Source: Campylobacteraceae bacterium
GTDB lineage: Bacteria; Campylobacterota; Campylobacteria; Campylobacterales; Sulfurovaceae
Assembly (NCBI GenBank): GCA_026985655.1
Contig: JALSQB010000133.1
Coordinates: 1-10,621 of the forward strand
Direction of reading: 5' to 3'
Length of the DNA stretch: 10,621 nucleotides
The position numbers were made by a program, and so were the translations under genes. The notes beneath the pieces were generated by a model. The model did not search any database. It saw only the letters and a list, made by a program, of their open reading frames with translations, and had not been told where the DNA came from. This document shows, one piece after another, positions 1 through 7,863 of the stretch (its first letter is position 1; the number at the start of each line of letters is the position of its first letter).

Positions 1-2891
1 ACAAAACTGCTGACACTGCTACGCTTTTAAATTACCAATCTTTTGTATTGCCTGATTTACGTTTAAGTGAGGGAGATGATTTACGCTCATTTCAGAGTGA
101 ATTTCATGAACTCATAGAAGCACTTCATGGCTACTTCTCTTGTAAAGAGAAAAAGCTTTTAATCTCACCCCTTAGAACGCTACTTCTACCTCTGCCTAAA
201 GAAAAATATTTTAAAACATTGCACATAGAGTTTGCCTCTACGTTAAATTTAAACGAGCTAAAAGACAGGCTTTACTATTGGGGTTACCATTTTGTAGATA
301 TTGTGACTCAAAAAGGGGAGATCTCTTTTCGTGGGGATATTTTAGATGTTTTTTCTTTAGGAGGTGAAGAGGCGTACCGAATTTCACTCTTTGATGAAGA
401 GGTTGAGAGTATTCGTGCTTTTTCAGTCGATACCCAAAAAAGTGATAAAGAAGAGTTAGAGAGCATTAGTATTATTCCTGCTCTTTTAGGCTTTGAAGAG
501 GAGGAGTACAACACCTTAAAGTCACGTGTTGAAAAGAGTTCGCTAGACACTTTTGTTAAAGACATAGACTCCTTGGGCTTTTGGTACTTAGATGAGTTTG
601 CAGAGAATTATTTAGAAAGTTTTGAGAGTCTATTGTTAGATAATATGGGCGAAGAGTTAGAGGAGATTTATTCATTAGATACGCCATTAATTCAAAAAGA
701 GTCTTTTAACTTAGCGATTATTCCCGAAGCTAAAAAAGTAAGAGAGCTTGAAGTCATTAAACCCAATGCCATTTTGGAGTCTAACAAGCACAAACGCATC
801 ACCGTTATTGCTAAAAATGAGTCCATTGTAAGAGGAAGTGAACTTAACTCGTTTGAAAATATCCATTTTATCTATGAAGACATTATTGTTAATCTTATCT
901 CTGAAAAAGAGGTCATCATCTCACTTAATAAACCTATTAAACGTAAAAAGGTTAAAAAAGCGAGTATTATTTTAGATGAGTTAAAATTGGGTGACTACAT
1001 TGTGCATGAAAACCACGGAGTAGGGCTGTTTAAAGGGGTAGAAAAAAGGGTAGTGCTAGGGGCAACACGTGAGTTTGTACTCATTCACTATCAAAATGAA
1101 GATGCCCTTTTAATTCCTGTGGAAAACCTCAATACCATTGACCGTTTTGTGGCTGATTCTGGGGCATTGCCTATTTTAGATAAGATGGGAAAAGCCTCTT
1201 TCAAAAAGCTCAAAGGCAAAGTCAAAGAGAAACTTTTTGCCATTGCCTCTGAACTCATTAACCTCTCTGCTCAACGTCATCTAAAAAAAGGAATACGCTT
1301 TAAACGTGATGATGTGGAGCATCAAATCTTTATGAGTGAAGCAGGTTTCATTCACACCGAAGACCAAGAAGAAGCTATTAAAAGCATGATTGAAGAGATG
1401 AGTTCTGGACGCATGATGGACAGACTTCTTTCAGCCGATGTAGGATTTGGTAAAACTGAAGTGGCAATGAACGGTATGTATATGGCGTGGAAAAGTGGCT
1501 ATCAGTCGATGATGGTCGCTCCCACAACGCTACTTAGTTCTCAACATTTCAAAAGTATGAAAGAGCGTTTTGAGCGTTATGACATCAAGATAGGTAAACT
1601 CGACCGATACACCACAGGCAAAGAGAAAAAAGCCTTACTTGAAGCTTTAGAAGATGGTCGTGTCGATATGGTAGTAGGAACCCATGCTTTGCTGAAAGCG
1701 AAGTTTAACAAGTTAGGGTTTATTATTATTGATGAAGAGCATAAATTTGGGGTAAAACAGAAAGAGGCACTTAAAGCCATGGCGATAGATGTTCACTTGC
1801 TCTCTATGTCTGCTACACCAATTCCACGCTCACTGAACATGGCAATGTCCCAAGTTAAAACCTTTTCTGAAATTTTGACCCCACCTGTGGAGCGTCAAGG
1901 GGTACGAACTTTTGTGAAATCTTATGATGAAAAAATCATCAAAGAAGCCATCACCAGAGAGATGCGACGTGGAGGGCAAGTCTTTTATGTCTTTAACTCC
2001 ATCGCACAAATTGAAGAGAAAAGAAAAGTTTTACATGAGCTAATGCCAAAGCTTAGAATTAGTGTGCTACATTCCAAAATATCAGCCGTGCAAACCGAAA
2101 AAGAGATGGAGCTGTTTGAAGCAGGGGAGTACGATGTACTTCTTTCAACCTCCATTGTCGAATCAGGCATACATATGCCTCACGCAAACACCATGATAGT
2201 TGATGGAGCAGATAACTTTGGAATTGCCGACCTACACCAACTGCGTGGACGTGTTGGGCGTGGTGGGGTTGAGGGCTATTGTTACTTTATGGTCGAAGAC
2301 AAAGAGCATTTAACCGACAATGCCAAACGCCGACTCTTAGCCCTTGAATCACATTCAGAGCTAGGAAGTGGGGCTGTTTTAGCCTTTCACGATTTAGAAA
2401 TTCGTGGGGGTGGGAACATCATCGGTGAAGCCCAATCGGGACACATCAAACAGATAGGTTATTCGCTTTATTTACGAATGCTTGAAGATGCCATAAAAGA
2501 GCTAAGTGGAACGGTTGAAGAAGAGGAAGTGCATGTCGATATTAAACTCACCATTGATGCCTACTTAAATGAAGAGCTGATTGAAGAAGATAGGTTAAGA
2601 CTAGAGCTTTATCGCCGTCTTTCTCAATGTGAAACCACAGGTGAAGTCCACGAAATAGAGATAGAAATAGCCGATAGATTTGGAAAACTAGACACCATTT
2701 CACGCCAATTCATAGATGTGATGGTAATGAAAGTCTTAGCCAAACAAAAGCGTGTTTCTAAAGTTGCCAATGCAGGGGAAAAAGTCTTTATTGAGTTTGT
2801 AGATGAAACAAAAGAACGCCTGTTTCTAAAGGCAAATAGTAAAGATGATGATGATTTGATTGCTTGTGCGATGGCGTATTTAAAGGGGTAA
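1..2891 (+). CDS. mfd: Transcription-repair coupling factor Mfd, 5'-partial
   Basis: Mfd is a DNA translocase that pushes stalled RNA polymerase off the template and recruits UvrA for nucleotide excision repair. The frame is open to the left edge (first full codon at base 3), so the N-terminus is missing; a full protein is usually about 980-1150 residues. The TTG at 48 lies inside a typical Mfd stretch (FVLPDLR) and is not a start. Numbering residues from base 48: a UvrB-like module at about 65-140 (RGDILDVF, ISLFDEEVESIR); a CarD-like RNA polymerase-interacting domain at about 312-375 (GDYIVHENHGVG); an RecG-like helicase with P-loop DVGFGKTE at 464-471, DEEH box 562-565, SATPIPR 588-594 and HQLRGRVGR ending at 738; a TRG-like segment (EIRGGGNIIGEAQSG); and a C-terminal regulatory domain (LRLELYRRL...DRFG). 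The family call is firm. The first P-loop residue is Ala463, where many homologues have Gly. Confidence 0.97.
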   Translation, partial: KTADTATLLNYQSFVLPDLRLSEGDDLRSFQSEFHELIEALHGYFSCKEKKLLISPLRTLLLPLPKEKYFKTLHIEFASTLNLNELKDRLYYWGYHFVDIVTQKGEISFRGDILDVFSLGGEEAYRISLFDEEVESIRAFSVDTQKSDKEELESISIIPALLGFEEEEYNTLKSRVEKSSLDTFVKDIDSLGFWYLDEFAENYLESFESLLLDNMGEELEEIYSLDTPLIQKESFNLAIIPEAKKVRELEVIKPNAILESNKHKRITVIAKNESIVRGSELNSFENIHFIYEDIIVNLISEKEVIISLNKPIKRKKVKKASIILDELKLGDYIVHENHGVGLFKGVEKRVVLGATREFVLIHYQNEDALLIPVENLNTIDRFVADSGALPILDKMGKASFKKLKGKVKEKLFAIASELINLSAQRHLKKGIRFKRDDVEHQIFMSEAGFIHTEDQEEAIKSMIEEMSSGRMMDRLLSADVGFGKTEVAMNGMYMAWKSGYQSMMVAPTTLLSSQHFKSMKERFERYDIKIGKLDRYTTGKEKKALLEALEDGRVDMVVGTHALLKAKFNKLGFIIIDEEHKFGVKQKEALKAMAIDVHLLSMSATPIPRSLNMAMSQVKTFSEILTPPVERQGVRTFVKSYDEKIIKEAITREMRRGGQVFYVFNSIAQIEEKRKVLHELMPKLRISVLHSKISAVQTEKEMELFEAGEYDVLLSTSIVESGIHMPHANTMIVDGADNFGIADLHQLRGRVGRGGVEGYCYFMVEDKEHLTDNAKRRLLALESHSELGSGAVLAFHDLEIRGGGNIIGEAQSGHIKQIGYSLYLRMLEDAIKELSGTVEEEEVHVDIKLTIDAYLNEELIEEDRLRLELYRRLSQCETTGEVHEIEIEIADRFGKLDTISRQFIDVMVMKVLAKQKRVSKVANAGEKVFIEFVDETKERLFLKANSKDDDDLIACAMAYLKG

Positions 2892-2913
2892 TCGTAATCT
2901 ATTACTAAAATAT

Positions 2914-2924
2914 TATGATATAAT
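2914..2924 (+). promoter_or_regulatory. Extended -10 promoter for the AAA ATPase gene
   Basis: TATGATATAAT fits an extended -10 (TGn plus a perfect TATAAT at 2919-2924) in the 60-bp gap after mfd. No good -35 is visible, which is normal for vegetative promoters of Campylobacterota. The predicted transcription start near 2931 gives a leader of about 20 nt. The ATPase gene can therefore be expressed independently of mfd. Confidence 0.6.
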
Positions 2925-2949
2925 AGTACTCTAATACTATTAGGAGTAC
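2921..2949 (+). promoter_or_regulatory. Palindrome covering -10 edge and Shine-Dalgarno of the ATPase gene
   Basis: Two overlapping dyads are seen. TAATAGTA (2921-2928) and TACTATTA (2935-2942) form a perfect 8-bp inverted repeat with a 6-nt spacer. An RNA hairpin pairs GTACTC (2926-2931) with GAGTAC (2944-2949) and TAAT (2932-2935) with ATTA (2939-2942), leaving G2943 bulged and a 3-nt loop. The SD AGGAG (2942-2946, 5 nt before ATG 2952) lies wholly in the 3' arm. This could be a repressor operator or a translation-blocking hairpin. The structure is read directly; the function is inferred. Confidence 0.6.
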
Positions 2950-2951
2950 CT

Positions 2952-4172
2952 ATGCTAGAAGAGCTTTTTCAATTAAGTCAAAATTATATTATGAATTATC
3001 AACAAGATTATGTTCGGTATTTTTTGAAAGAAGAGCAACTCTCAAATCGTTTTTCTATTATTTCTGGACAAAGAGGGATTGGTAAGACGACGGCTATTAT
3101 TCAGTATATGCAAAAAAACTATGCCGATGTTTATACCCATAAAGCCCTTTATCTCCAAGCAGACCATTTTCTTTTGGGCAATCACGCTTTGTATGAAATA
3201 GCCGATGAATTTGTTAAAATGGGTGGGGAATTACTTTGTATTGATGAGATACACAAGTACCAAAATTGGTCAAAAGAGTTAAAAAGTATTAACGATACTT
3301 TTAGAGACTTAAAACTACTGGTTTCAGGAAGTTCAGCTTTAGAGATACATCGAGGAACACATGATTTAAGCAGAAGAGCTTTGGTTTACAAAATGAAAGG
3401 GATGAGTTTTCGTGAATTTCTTGAGCTAAAATTAAATATTGAATTAGCACATTTTAAACTTGAAACCATACTCAATGAACACCAAGCTTTGGCTCAACAT
3501 ATTGTAGAAACTTTGGCAAAGAAAAAGCATAAAGTTTTGGTTTTATTTAAAGAATATTTAGAAGTAGGGTATTATCCTTATTATTTTGAATACAACAATA
3601 AAGAGCAATTTTATTTGGCATTAGAGCAAAATATTCATACCACGATTGAGAGTGATTTGTTAGCTATTTATCCTTCTTTGACAGGGAATAGCATCAAAAA
3701 GTTAAAGTCTCTTTTAAAAGTCATTTCAGCCTCTGTGCCATTTGTTCCTGATATGAAGAAGTTAAAAGGCATTATTGGGGTAGGTGATGAACGCACCTTA
3801 AAGAACTATTTGAAATACCTTGAAGATGCAGGACTGATTAAAATGCTTATGAAAAGTTCAAAAGGTTTGGGGAGTTTAGAAAAACCTGAAAAGATTTATT
3901 TAGACAATAGTAATCTATTGTTTACTTCTAAAGCAAACATTGGCACAGTTAGAGAGACTTTTTTTATGAATCAACTGAGTAAAGAGCATGAACTCATTGC
4001 CTCTAAGAGAGGAGATTTTTTGGTAAATAACTCTTTGACTTTTGAGATAGGTGGTAAAAATAAGTCATTTAATCAACTCAAAAATATGGAAGATTCTTTT
4101 GTCGCTTCAGATGAGATAGAACGTGGTTTTGGAAACAGAATCCCTCTTTGGTTATTTGGGTTTTTATATTAA
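2952..4172 (+). CDS. AAA ATPase with DUF4143-type C-terminal domain (COG1373-like)
   Basis: Predicted ATPase of a large family with no settled cellular role. The N-terminal AAA_14-type domain shows a Walker A (GQRGIGKT, 39-46), a Walker B (LLCIDE, 94-99, followed by the family's IHKYQNW), a sensor-like VSGSS (124-128), a basic LSRR (139-142) and the signature MSFREFLEL (151-159). The C-terminal half fits DUF4143, with GDFLV, FEIGGKNK (364-371) and the typical ending IPLWLFGFLY. This region is thought to have a restriction-endonuclease-like fold, but a clean catalytic D-ExK set is not evident. The length of 406 residues is normal. No membrane segment or signal is seen. ATG 2952 has SD AGGAG at 5 nt. 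It is separated from mfd by 60 bp holding its own promoter and palindrome, and followed 56 bp later by the HD gene. A link to stress, defence or a toxin-antitoxin-like role is possible but unproven. Confidence 0.85.
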   Translation: MLEELFQLSQNYIMNYQQDYVRYFLKEEQLSNRFSIISGQRGIGKTTAIIQYMQKNYADVYTHKALYLQADHFLLGNHALYEIADEFVKMGGELLCIDEIHKYQNWSKELKSINDTFRDLKLLVSGSSALEIHRGTHDLSRRALVYKMKGMSFREFLELKLNIELAHFKLETILNEHQALAQHIVETLAKKKHKVLVLFKEYLEVGYYPYYFEYNNKEQFYLALEQNIHTTIESDLLAIYPSLTGNSIKKLKSLLKVISASVPFVPDMKKLKGIIGVGDERTLKNYLKYLEDAGLIKMLMKSSKGLGSLEKPEKIYLDNSNLLFTSKANIGTVRETFFMNQLSKEHELIASKRGDFLVNNSLTFEIGGKNKSFNQLKNMEDSFVASDEIERGFGNRIPLWLFGFLY

Positions 4173-4185
4173 GATATAAGACTTC

Positions 4186-4204
4186 TTGACTATAATATTA
4201 TGAT
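4186..4204 (+). promoter_or_regulatory. Candidate promoter for the HD phosphohydrolase gene
   Basis: TTGACTATAAT puts a perfect TATAAT at 4191-4196; an overlapping TATGAT at 4199-4204 is an alternative -10. A leader of about 20-26 nt would follow. The block AATATTATGAT (4194-4204) is identical to 2909-2919 in front of the ATPase gene. The downstream SD is AGGAG (4217-4221), 7 nt before ATG 4229. Confidence 0.45.
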
Positions 4205-4228
4205 TAAGTACGTCATAGGAGAGCAGTA

Positions 4229-5884
4229 ATGAAAGAAAATAATATGGTGAATGACACCGTCTATGGTCACATACCTTATAGTAAATTTGAAGAGAAGTTA
4301 TTAAAAAGTAAAATTGTTAATCGGCTTTTGTTTGTCTCTCAAAATGCTTTGGCATACTTTGCTTTTCCTTCTATTTCGACCAAACGTTACATTCACTCTT
4401 TGGGAACGATGCATGTCACTTCTCATATGTTTAAAAACTCTATGATTAACGCTAAATTCTCTACGCGTAAAAAGTTTTTAGAACAGAGCAAACAAGAGAT
4501 AAATCAACTCATTAAAACGCATCATTTAAACATAAACTTAGAGAGCTTAGACATTTATGACAAGTCACTGTTAGGGTTTTCATTCTCCTTAGATAAAGAG
4601 TTTGAGGTAAGCTATTTGATTGTACTACAAGCTTTACGGCTTTGTGGCTTGTTACATGATGTTGGGCATCTTCCATTTTCGCACCAAACAGAGTTTGCCT
4701 TAAAGCGTCTGTATGATGTTATTCGCAAAGTAGAAGAACCCACAAAAAAGCAAAAAGAGTTTTTAAAGTTTTATAGAAAAACAACCTTAAATGGTACTTT
4801 GGTACTCCATGAGAGTATTGGAAATATTTATCTTGAAATACTTTTTGAATATGAACTTTTAGCATTGGAAGAGAAAAATCAAGAAGTAGTGAAGCTCTAT
4901 TATCTGATTGTTAAAAACATTTTAGACAATGTCAAAACAGAAACATTTTCTTACGCTACTTTACATACTTATGTTGCGTCGGTTGTTGATGCAGACAGAA
5001 TTGATTATGTTAATAGAGATTTATTAGCTTCTGGATACATTTCAAACTCAGCTGATTTTTTGAGGCTTACAAAAGAGGCAATTCTTATTGAAGATGAAGA
5101 GACGTTTAAACTTTCATTTATGTCTTCTGGTTTGGCAGACATTGAACACTTAATCGAGAGTCGTTTTAATCTCTATAAAAAGGTATTTAACACCCATAGT
5201 ATTTCACGCCTTGATACACTTTTAGAAAAAGTCATTACTTATTTGTCTAAAGTCTATTTGTCCAAAAATGGTAAAGATAAAAAAATATATCAAAACATTG
5301 CGATGATGTGGCAGTTTTCTAAAGAGAAAAATCTTGAAAAAAAGTTAGATGTTATCTCTCAGCTTGATGAAAATTGGCTCATTACGCTTTTTAAAAAAGA
5401 GTATTTTAAGATTAAATATCAAAAGAGCATAAGTTATCAAGAACGCTACTATTTGGCTGCGTTTGAGGACATATTGTTTGGAAAAAATCTCTTTCAGACC
5501 AAATGGAAAAACCTCTCCTCGTTCTATAAGCTTTTAGACTTAAGCCAAGGTGAACGCTATCTGCTAAGAGAGAAGTTTGGTAAAGTCTCTGTTAAAAAAG
5601 AGAAACGTTTGGCAACGCTACTCAATCAGTTTATTGACAAACATAATAAAGATGAGCAGTTCTTTGCCTACTCTATTGTCTCCATGTCAATTGGCATAGA
5701 TAAAAACTTTTTACTCTACGATGGGGAGAAGAGCATTAAGATAGGTGAAATCTCAACCCTTCGAAAACGGCTAATTACCTCTCGTTCAAATACTGTGCCA
5801 TTTTATATTTTTTCAAATACTAAGAACTTAACCCCAGCGATGATACTGGAGTTAAAAGAAATTTTGTTTGAGGTATTTATCTAA
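4229..5884 (+). CDS. HD-domain phosphohydrolase, SAMHD1/dNTPase-like
   Basis: Cytosolic metal-dependent phosphohydrolase of the HD superfamily. Relatives include SAMHD1 and bacterial dGTP/dNTP triphosphohydrolases, but the substrate here cannot be read from sequence. The SAMHD1-like motif order is present: TKRYIHSLGTMH with H56, LLHDVGHLPFSH with the H143-D144 doublet and H147, LHESIG, and VDADRIDYVNRD with the fourth metal ligand likely D254 or D256. A following ESRFNLYKKVFNTHS segment matches the helix after the active site in this family. About 50 residues of charged sequence separate the HD motif from LHESIG, and the C-terminal ~200 residues are helical, lysine-rich and not recognised. 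At 551 residues it is longer than many bacterial relatives. ATG 4229 is chosen because AGGAG lies 7 nt upstream; Met6 is less well placed. It converges on the lytic transglycosylase gene with 4 bp between stops. Confidence 0.85.
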   Translation: MKENNMVNDTVYGHIPYSKFEEKLLKSKIVNRLLFVSQNALAYFAFPSISTKRYIHSLGTMHVTSHMFKNSMINAKFSTRKKFLEQSKQEINQLIKTHHLNINLESLDIYDKSLLGFSFSLDKEFEVSYLIVLQALRLCGLLHDVGHLPFSHQTEFALKRLYDVIRKVEEPTKKQKEFLKFYRKTTLNGTLVLHESIGNIYLEILFEYELLALEEKNQEVVKLYYLIVKNILDNVKTETFSYATLHTYVASVVDADRIDYVNRDLLASGYISNSADFLRLTKEAILIEDEETFKLSFMSSGLADIEHLIESRFNLYKKVFNTHSISRLDTLLEKVITYLSKVYLSKNGKDKKIYQNIAMMWQFSKEKNLEKKLDVISQLDENWLITLFKKEYFKIKYQKSISYQERYYLAAFEDILFGKNLFQTKWKNLSSFYKLLDLSQGERYLLREKFGKVSVKKEKRLATLLNQFIDKHNKDEQFFAYSIVSMSIGIDKNFLLYDGEKSIKIGEISTLRKRLITSRSNTVPFYIFSNTKNLTPAMILELKEILFEVFI

Positions 5885-5888
5885 AATA

Positions 5889-7145
5889 TTATCTACCGTA
5901 ACGTGCTTTTTTAATGGCTTGGGCTAACTGATGCACTGCCATAGCATAATGGTCTTTAGGGTTGTAACGTGTAATGGCTCTAAAGTTAGGTGTTCCCCAC
6001 CAGAGTTCATCTCTATCGTATCGGCTAAGTTTAATGAGCGATACATTACCTTTGTAACCTGAAAAATTAGAACTTGGTCGCATTCCTAGTTGCATGAGGT
6101 AGCTTTGGGAATAATTGGTTTTAAATCCTGTGGCTAAACCATAAAATCTTCTTTTGTTGTAATAGGTTTTCATGGTAACAGGAACACGCATTTGCCATTT
6201 TCCTTTTCCCACAAAATAGTTGGCAATACTTCCTATGGCATCTGCTTTGTTAAACAAGTTTGTATGACCATCACCGTTAAAATCGACAGCATACTCTCTA
6301 AATGAACTTGGCATAAACTGTGCCAATCCAAAAGCTCCTGCATAAGAGCCTTTAATCTTTTGAGGATGTATTTTTTCATCTCTTAGCATTAGAACATAGT
6401 TTTCAAGTTCAGAGGTAAAAAAATTAGAACGTTTTTTGTACTCTAATGCCAATGTGGTAAGGGCATCAAGTATGGAGTGTTTTCCTGTGAAGCCTCCAAA
6501 GTTCGTTTCAACCCCTATAATTCCTACAATGTATTCAGGTGGAATGCCATATTGTTGATAGGCTTTGTTAAGATAGTAGGCATTTTCTTGCCAAAAAGCT
6601 AAGCCTTTGTTGATGCGTGAAGAGGTTAAAAAGTTTCCACGATACTTGTCCCATGAGCCAACACTGGTAGTTTTTGATTGTTTAGGTTTTGAAGTTTTAT
6701 AAACATTGTATTTGTCTAAAGCGATGGTGTCTCTATGGACGGTGGAAAAAATTGCATTGAGTTCATATTGGTCATAGTGGTATTTTTGAGCAATATTAGC
6801 AATAATTTGTTTAAGTTTATAACTACTTGCATAAGTACCTTGAAGATAAGGACTTCGTTGAGGTATGTAAGCAGGTTCAATCGTGACAGGTTGTACTTGT
6901 GGTTGTTGTGGATAACTTGTCTGGGGATACGTGGTTTGAGGATAACTTGTCTGTGGTGTCGTCACAGTTGGCATAGGGTAAGTGGTGGCTAAAGGAATGG
7001 TACTTGAACCACTTGGTCTATTTGTTACTACTGCTGTTGCTGGTGCTGATACAGGTATGGTGTGCTTTTTAGGTTTTTTTGTTGGGACACACCCCGTAGC
7101 GAGAAGTAGTGCTAAAGGGAGAAGTATTGTTTTTTTATCTATCAT
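5889..7145 (-). CDS. MltB-family lytic murein transglycosylase, lipoprotein
   Basis: Predicted membrane-anchored lipoprotein that cleaves the MurNAc-GlcNAc bond of peptidoglycan, leaving 1,6-anhydro ends. The N-terminus has a type II signal: KK, a hydrophobic run, then LATGC with the lipidated Cys19. A proline, threonine and glutamine-rich linker (about 30-95) contains QT(S/T)YP repeats at 65-79. The catalytic domain runs from about 175 to the end, with IVGIIGVETNFGG (catalytic Glu213, equivalent to Glu162 of E. coli Slt35), GAFGLAQFMPSSF (270-282) and VDFNGDGHTNLF, which matches the EF-hand-like calcium loop of Slt35. No SPOR or PG-binding domain follows. The closest fit is MltB (lytic murein transglycosylase B); the exact paralogue is not certain. 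SD AAGGAT (7152-7157) lies 6 nt before the ATG, with a promoter just upstream, so it appears to be its own transcription unit. Confidence 0.92.
   Translation of the reverse strand: MIDKKTILLPLALLLATGCVPTKKPKKHTIPVSAPATAVVTNRPSGSSTIPLATTYPMPTVTTPQTSYPQTTYPQTSYPQQPQVQPVTIEPAYIPQRSPYLQGTYASSYKLKQIIANIAQKYHYDQYELNAIFSTVHRDTIALDKYNVYKTSKPKQSKTTSVGSWDKYRGNFLTSSRINKGLAFWQENAYYLNKAYQQYGIPPEYIVGIIGVETNFGGFTGKHSILDALTTLALEYKKRSNFFTSELENYVLMLRDEKIHPQKIKGSYAGAFGLAQFMPSSFREYAVDFNGDGHTNLFNKADAIGSIANYFVGKGKWQMRVPVTMKTYYNKRRFYGLATGFKTNYSQSYLMQLGMRPSSNFSGYKGNVSLIKLSRYDRDELWWGTPNFRAITRYNPKDHYAMAVHQLAQAIKKARYGR
6909..6953 (-). repeat. Tandem QT(S/T)YP repeat coding region in the transglycosylase linker
   Basis: Three consecutive 15-bp units encode QTSYP, QTTYP, QTSYP (residues 65-79). 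The first and third share an exact 14-bp block on the plus strand, GGATAACTTGTCTG, at 6910-6923 and 6940-6953, a 30-bp period. It encodes part of the flexible periplasmic linker and could vary in copy number by slippage. Confidence 0.75.
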
Positions 7146-7160
7146 CTTTAAATCCTTTTT

Positions 7161-7189
7161 ACGTTAATTTTAACATAATTTTGTGTCAA
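7161..7189 (-). promoter_or_regulatory. Promoter of the lytic transglycosylase gene
   Basis: On the minus strand TATGTTAAAAT gives an extended -10 (TGT plus TAAAAT at 7167-7172), with a transcription start expected near 7160 and a leader of about 15 nt containing the SD. A TTGACA (7184-7189) is only 11 nt upstream of that -10. It is 17 nt from TAACGT (7161-7166), but that pairing would start transcription inside the SD, so the extended -10 is preferred. Confidence 0.5.
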
Positions 7190-7203
7190 GAGTTATCACA
7201 TTA

Positions 7204-7854
7204 CTATTTTTTACCTAAAATATGGTGTAAGAACATGATTTGTGCAAATATAGGAGCAAATATATTAAGCACAGGGATATAGTTAAAAAGTGATGCTGTC
7301 ATGGCAATAAGATTAGATTTTTTTCTTTTGCTTTTTAAGACTTTTTTATCAGAAATAAAAAGACCACCCACATCATGTACCGTAGGGGCTTTTAGTAAGA
7401 TTGACCAAACATAGAGCATGATGCCTTGACCAATAACAGGAATAAAAAAAGTGGGAAAGAGAATTAGATATAAAACAGCAAAAACAAGGCTAGAGGAGAG
7501 GGTAGAAGAGATAGACCCACCCAAACTAGGGCTACTAATGGCTTTAACCTGTGGGTAGTGTTTTTTAGCTAAGTTAATTAAAAGTCTCTCACTAAAAAGT
7601 GATGTTAAAATAGCAATGCTAATAATAATGAGCGTATAGCCTACAAAAGGAGCAGCCACATAGGCTACTGAATTTTGTAGCCACTCAAAGGGTATCCATG
7701 TTAAGTAAGAAGTTACAAAAGTAGAAAAGCTAGACCAAAAATAAGTCAGTAGTGTTACCCAAAGCACAATGCTCCCAATGCCAATTTTTAAAATAAATTT
7801 TAAAACCATAGGGCTAAAAATATCTTGTAAGCTTTTTTTGATGGTACTTGTCAT
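7204..7854 (-). CDS. EI24-domain (CysZ-like) inner-membrane protein
   Basis: Integral membrane protein of 216 residues, similar in layout to the EI24/CysZ superfamily (COG2981). Hydrophobic segments lie at about 22-40, 63-87, 119-155 (probably two passes or a re-entrant pair around the PVIGQG turn) and 182-210. A polar loop (LINLAKKHYPQVK) and a basic stretch KKVLKSKRKKS (170-180) suggest cytoplasmic loops. In E. coli CysZ takes up sulfate, but no cys gene is nearby and EI24 proteins are functionally diverse, so no transport role is assigned. It is the last gene of the ppk operon: its ATG is 9 nt after the carbonic anhydrase stop, and it has only a weak SD, so translation is probably coupled to the gene before. 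The stop is TAG. No terminator hairpin is seen in the 58 bp before the transglycosylase gene. Confidence 0.75.
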   Translation of the reverse strand: MTSTIKKSLQDIFSPMVLKFILKIGIGSIVLWVTLLTYFWSSFSTFVTSYLTWIPFEWLQNSVAYVAAPFVGYTLIIISIAILTSLFSERLLINLAKKHYPQVKAISSPSLGGSISSTLSSSLVFAVLYLILFPTFFIPVIGQGIMLYVWSILLKAPTVHDVGGLFISDKKVLKSKRKKSNLIAMTASLFNYIPVLNIFAPIFAQIMFLHHILGKK

Positions 7855-7863
7855 GACGGTCGC

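Noticed and set aside
48..50. TTG as the start codon of mfd
   Set aside because: The frame is open upstream to the window edge and the codons across it encode conserved Mfd sequence (FVLPDLR), so the gene is simply cut by the left edge.
308..2170. Minus-strand reading frames inside mfd
   Set aside because: They are short serine-rich antisense shadows of conserved Mfd coding sequence.
2888..2905. GTAAT...ATTAC dyad after mfd as a terminator
   Set aside because: The stem is only 5 AT-rich pairs with an 8-nt loop and no T-run.
6735..7167. Two plus-strand reading frames opposite the 5' part of the transglycosylase gene
   Set aside because: They are antisense shadows of the signal peptide and repeat linker of a well-supported gene, with no recognisable domain of their own.
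7184..7189. TTGACA as a -35 box for the transglycosylase promoter
   Set aside because: It is only 11 nt from the good extended -10. The -10 that fits 17-nt spacing is poor and would start the mRNA inside the SD.
7204..7854. Naming the EI24 protein CysZ, a sulfate transporter
   Set aside because: Only general membrane layout supports it and no sulfate assimilation genes are nearby.
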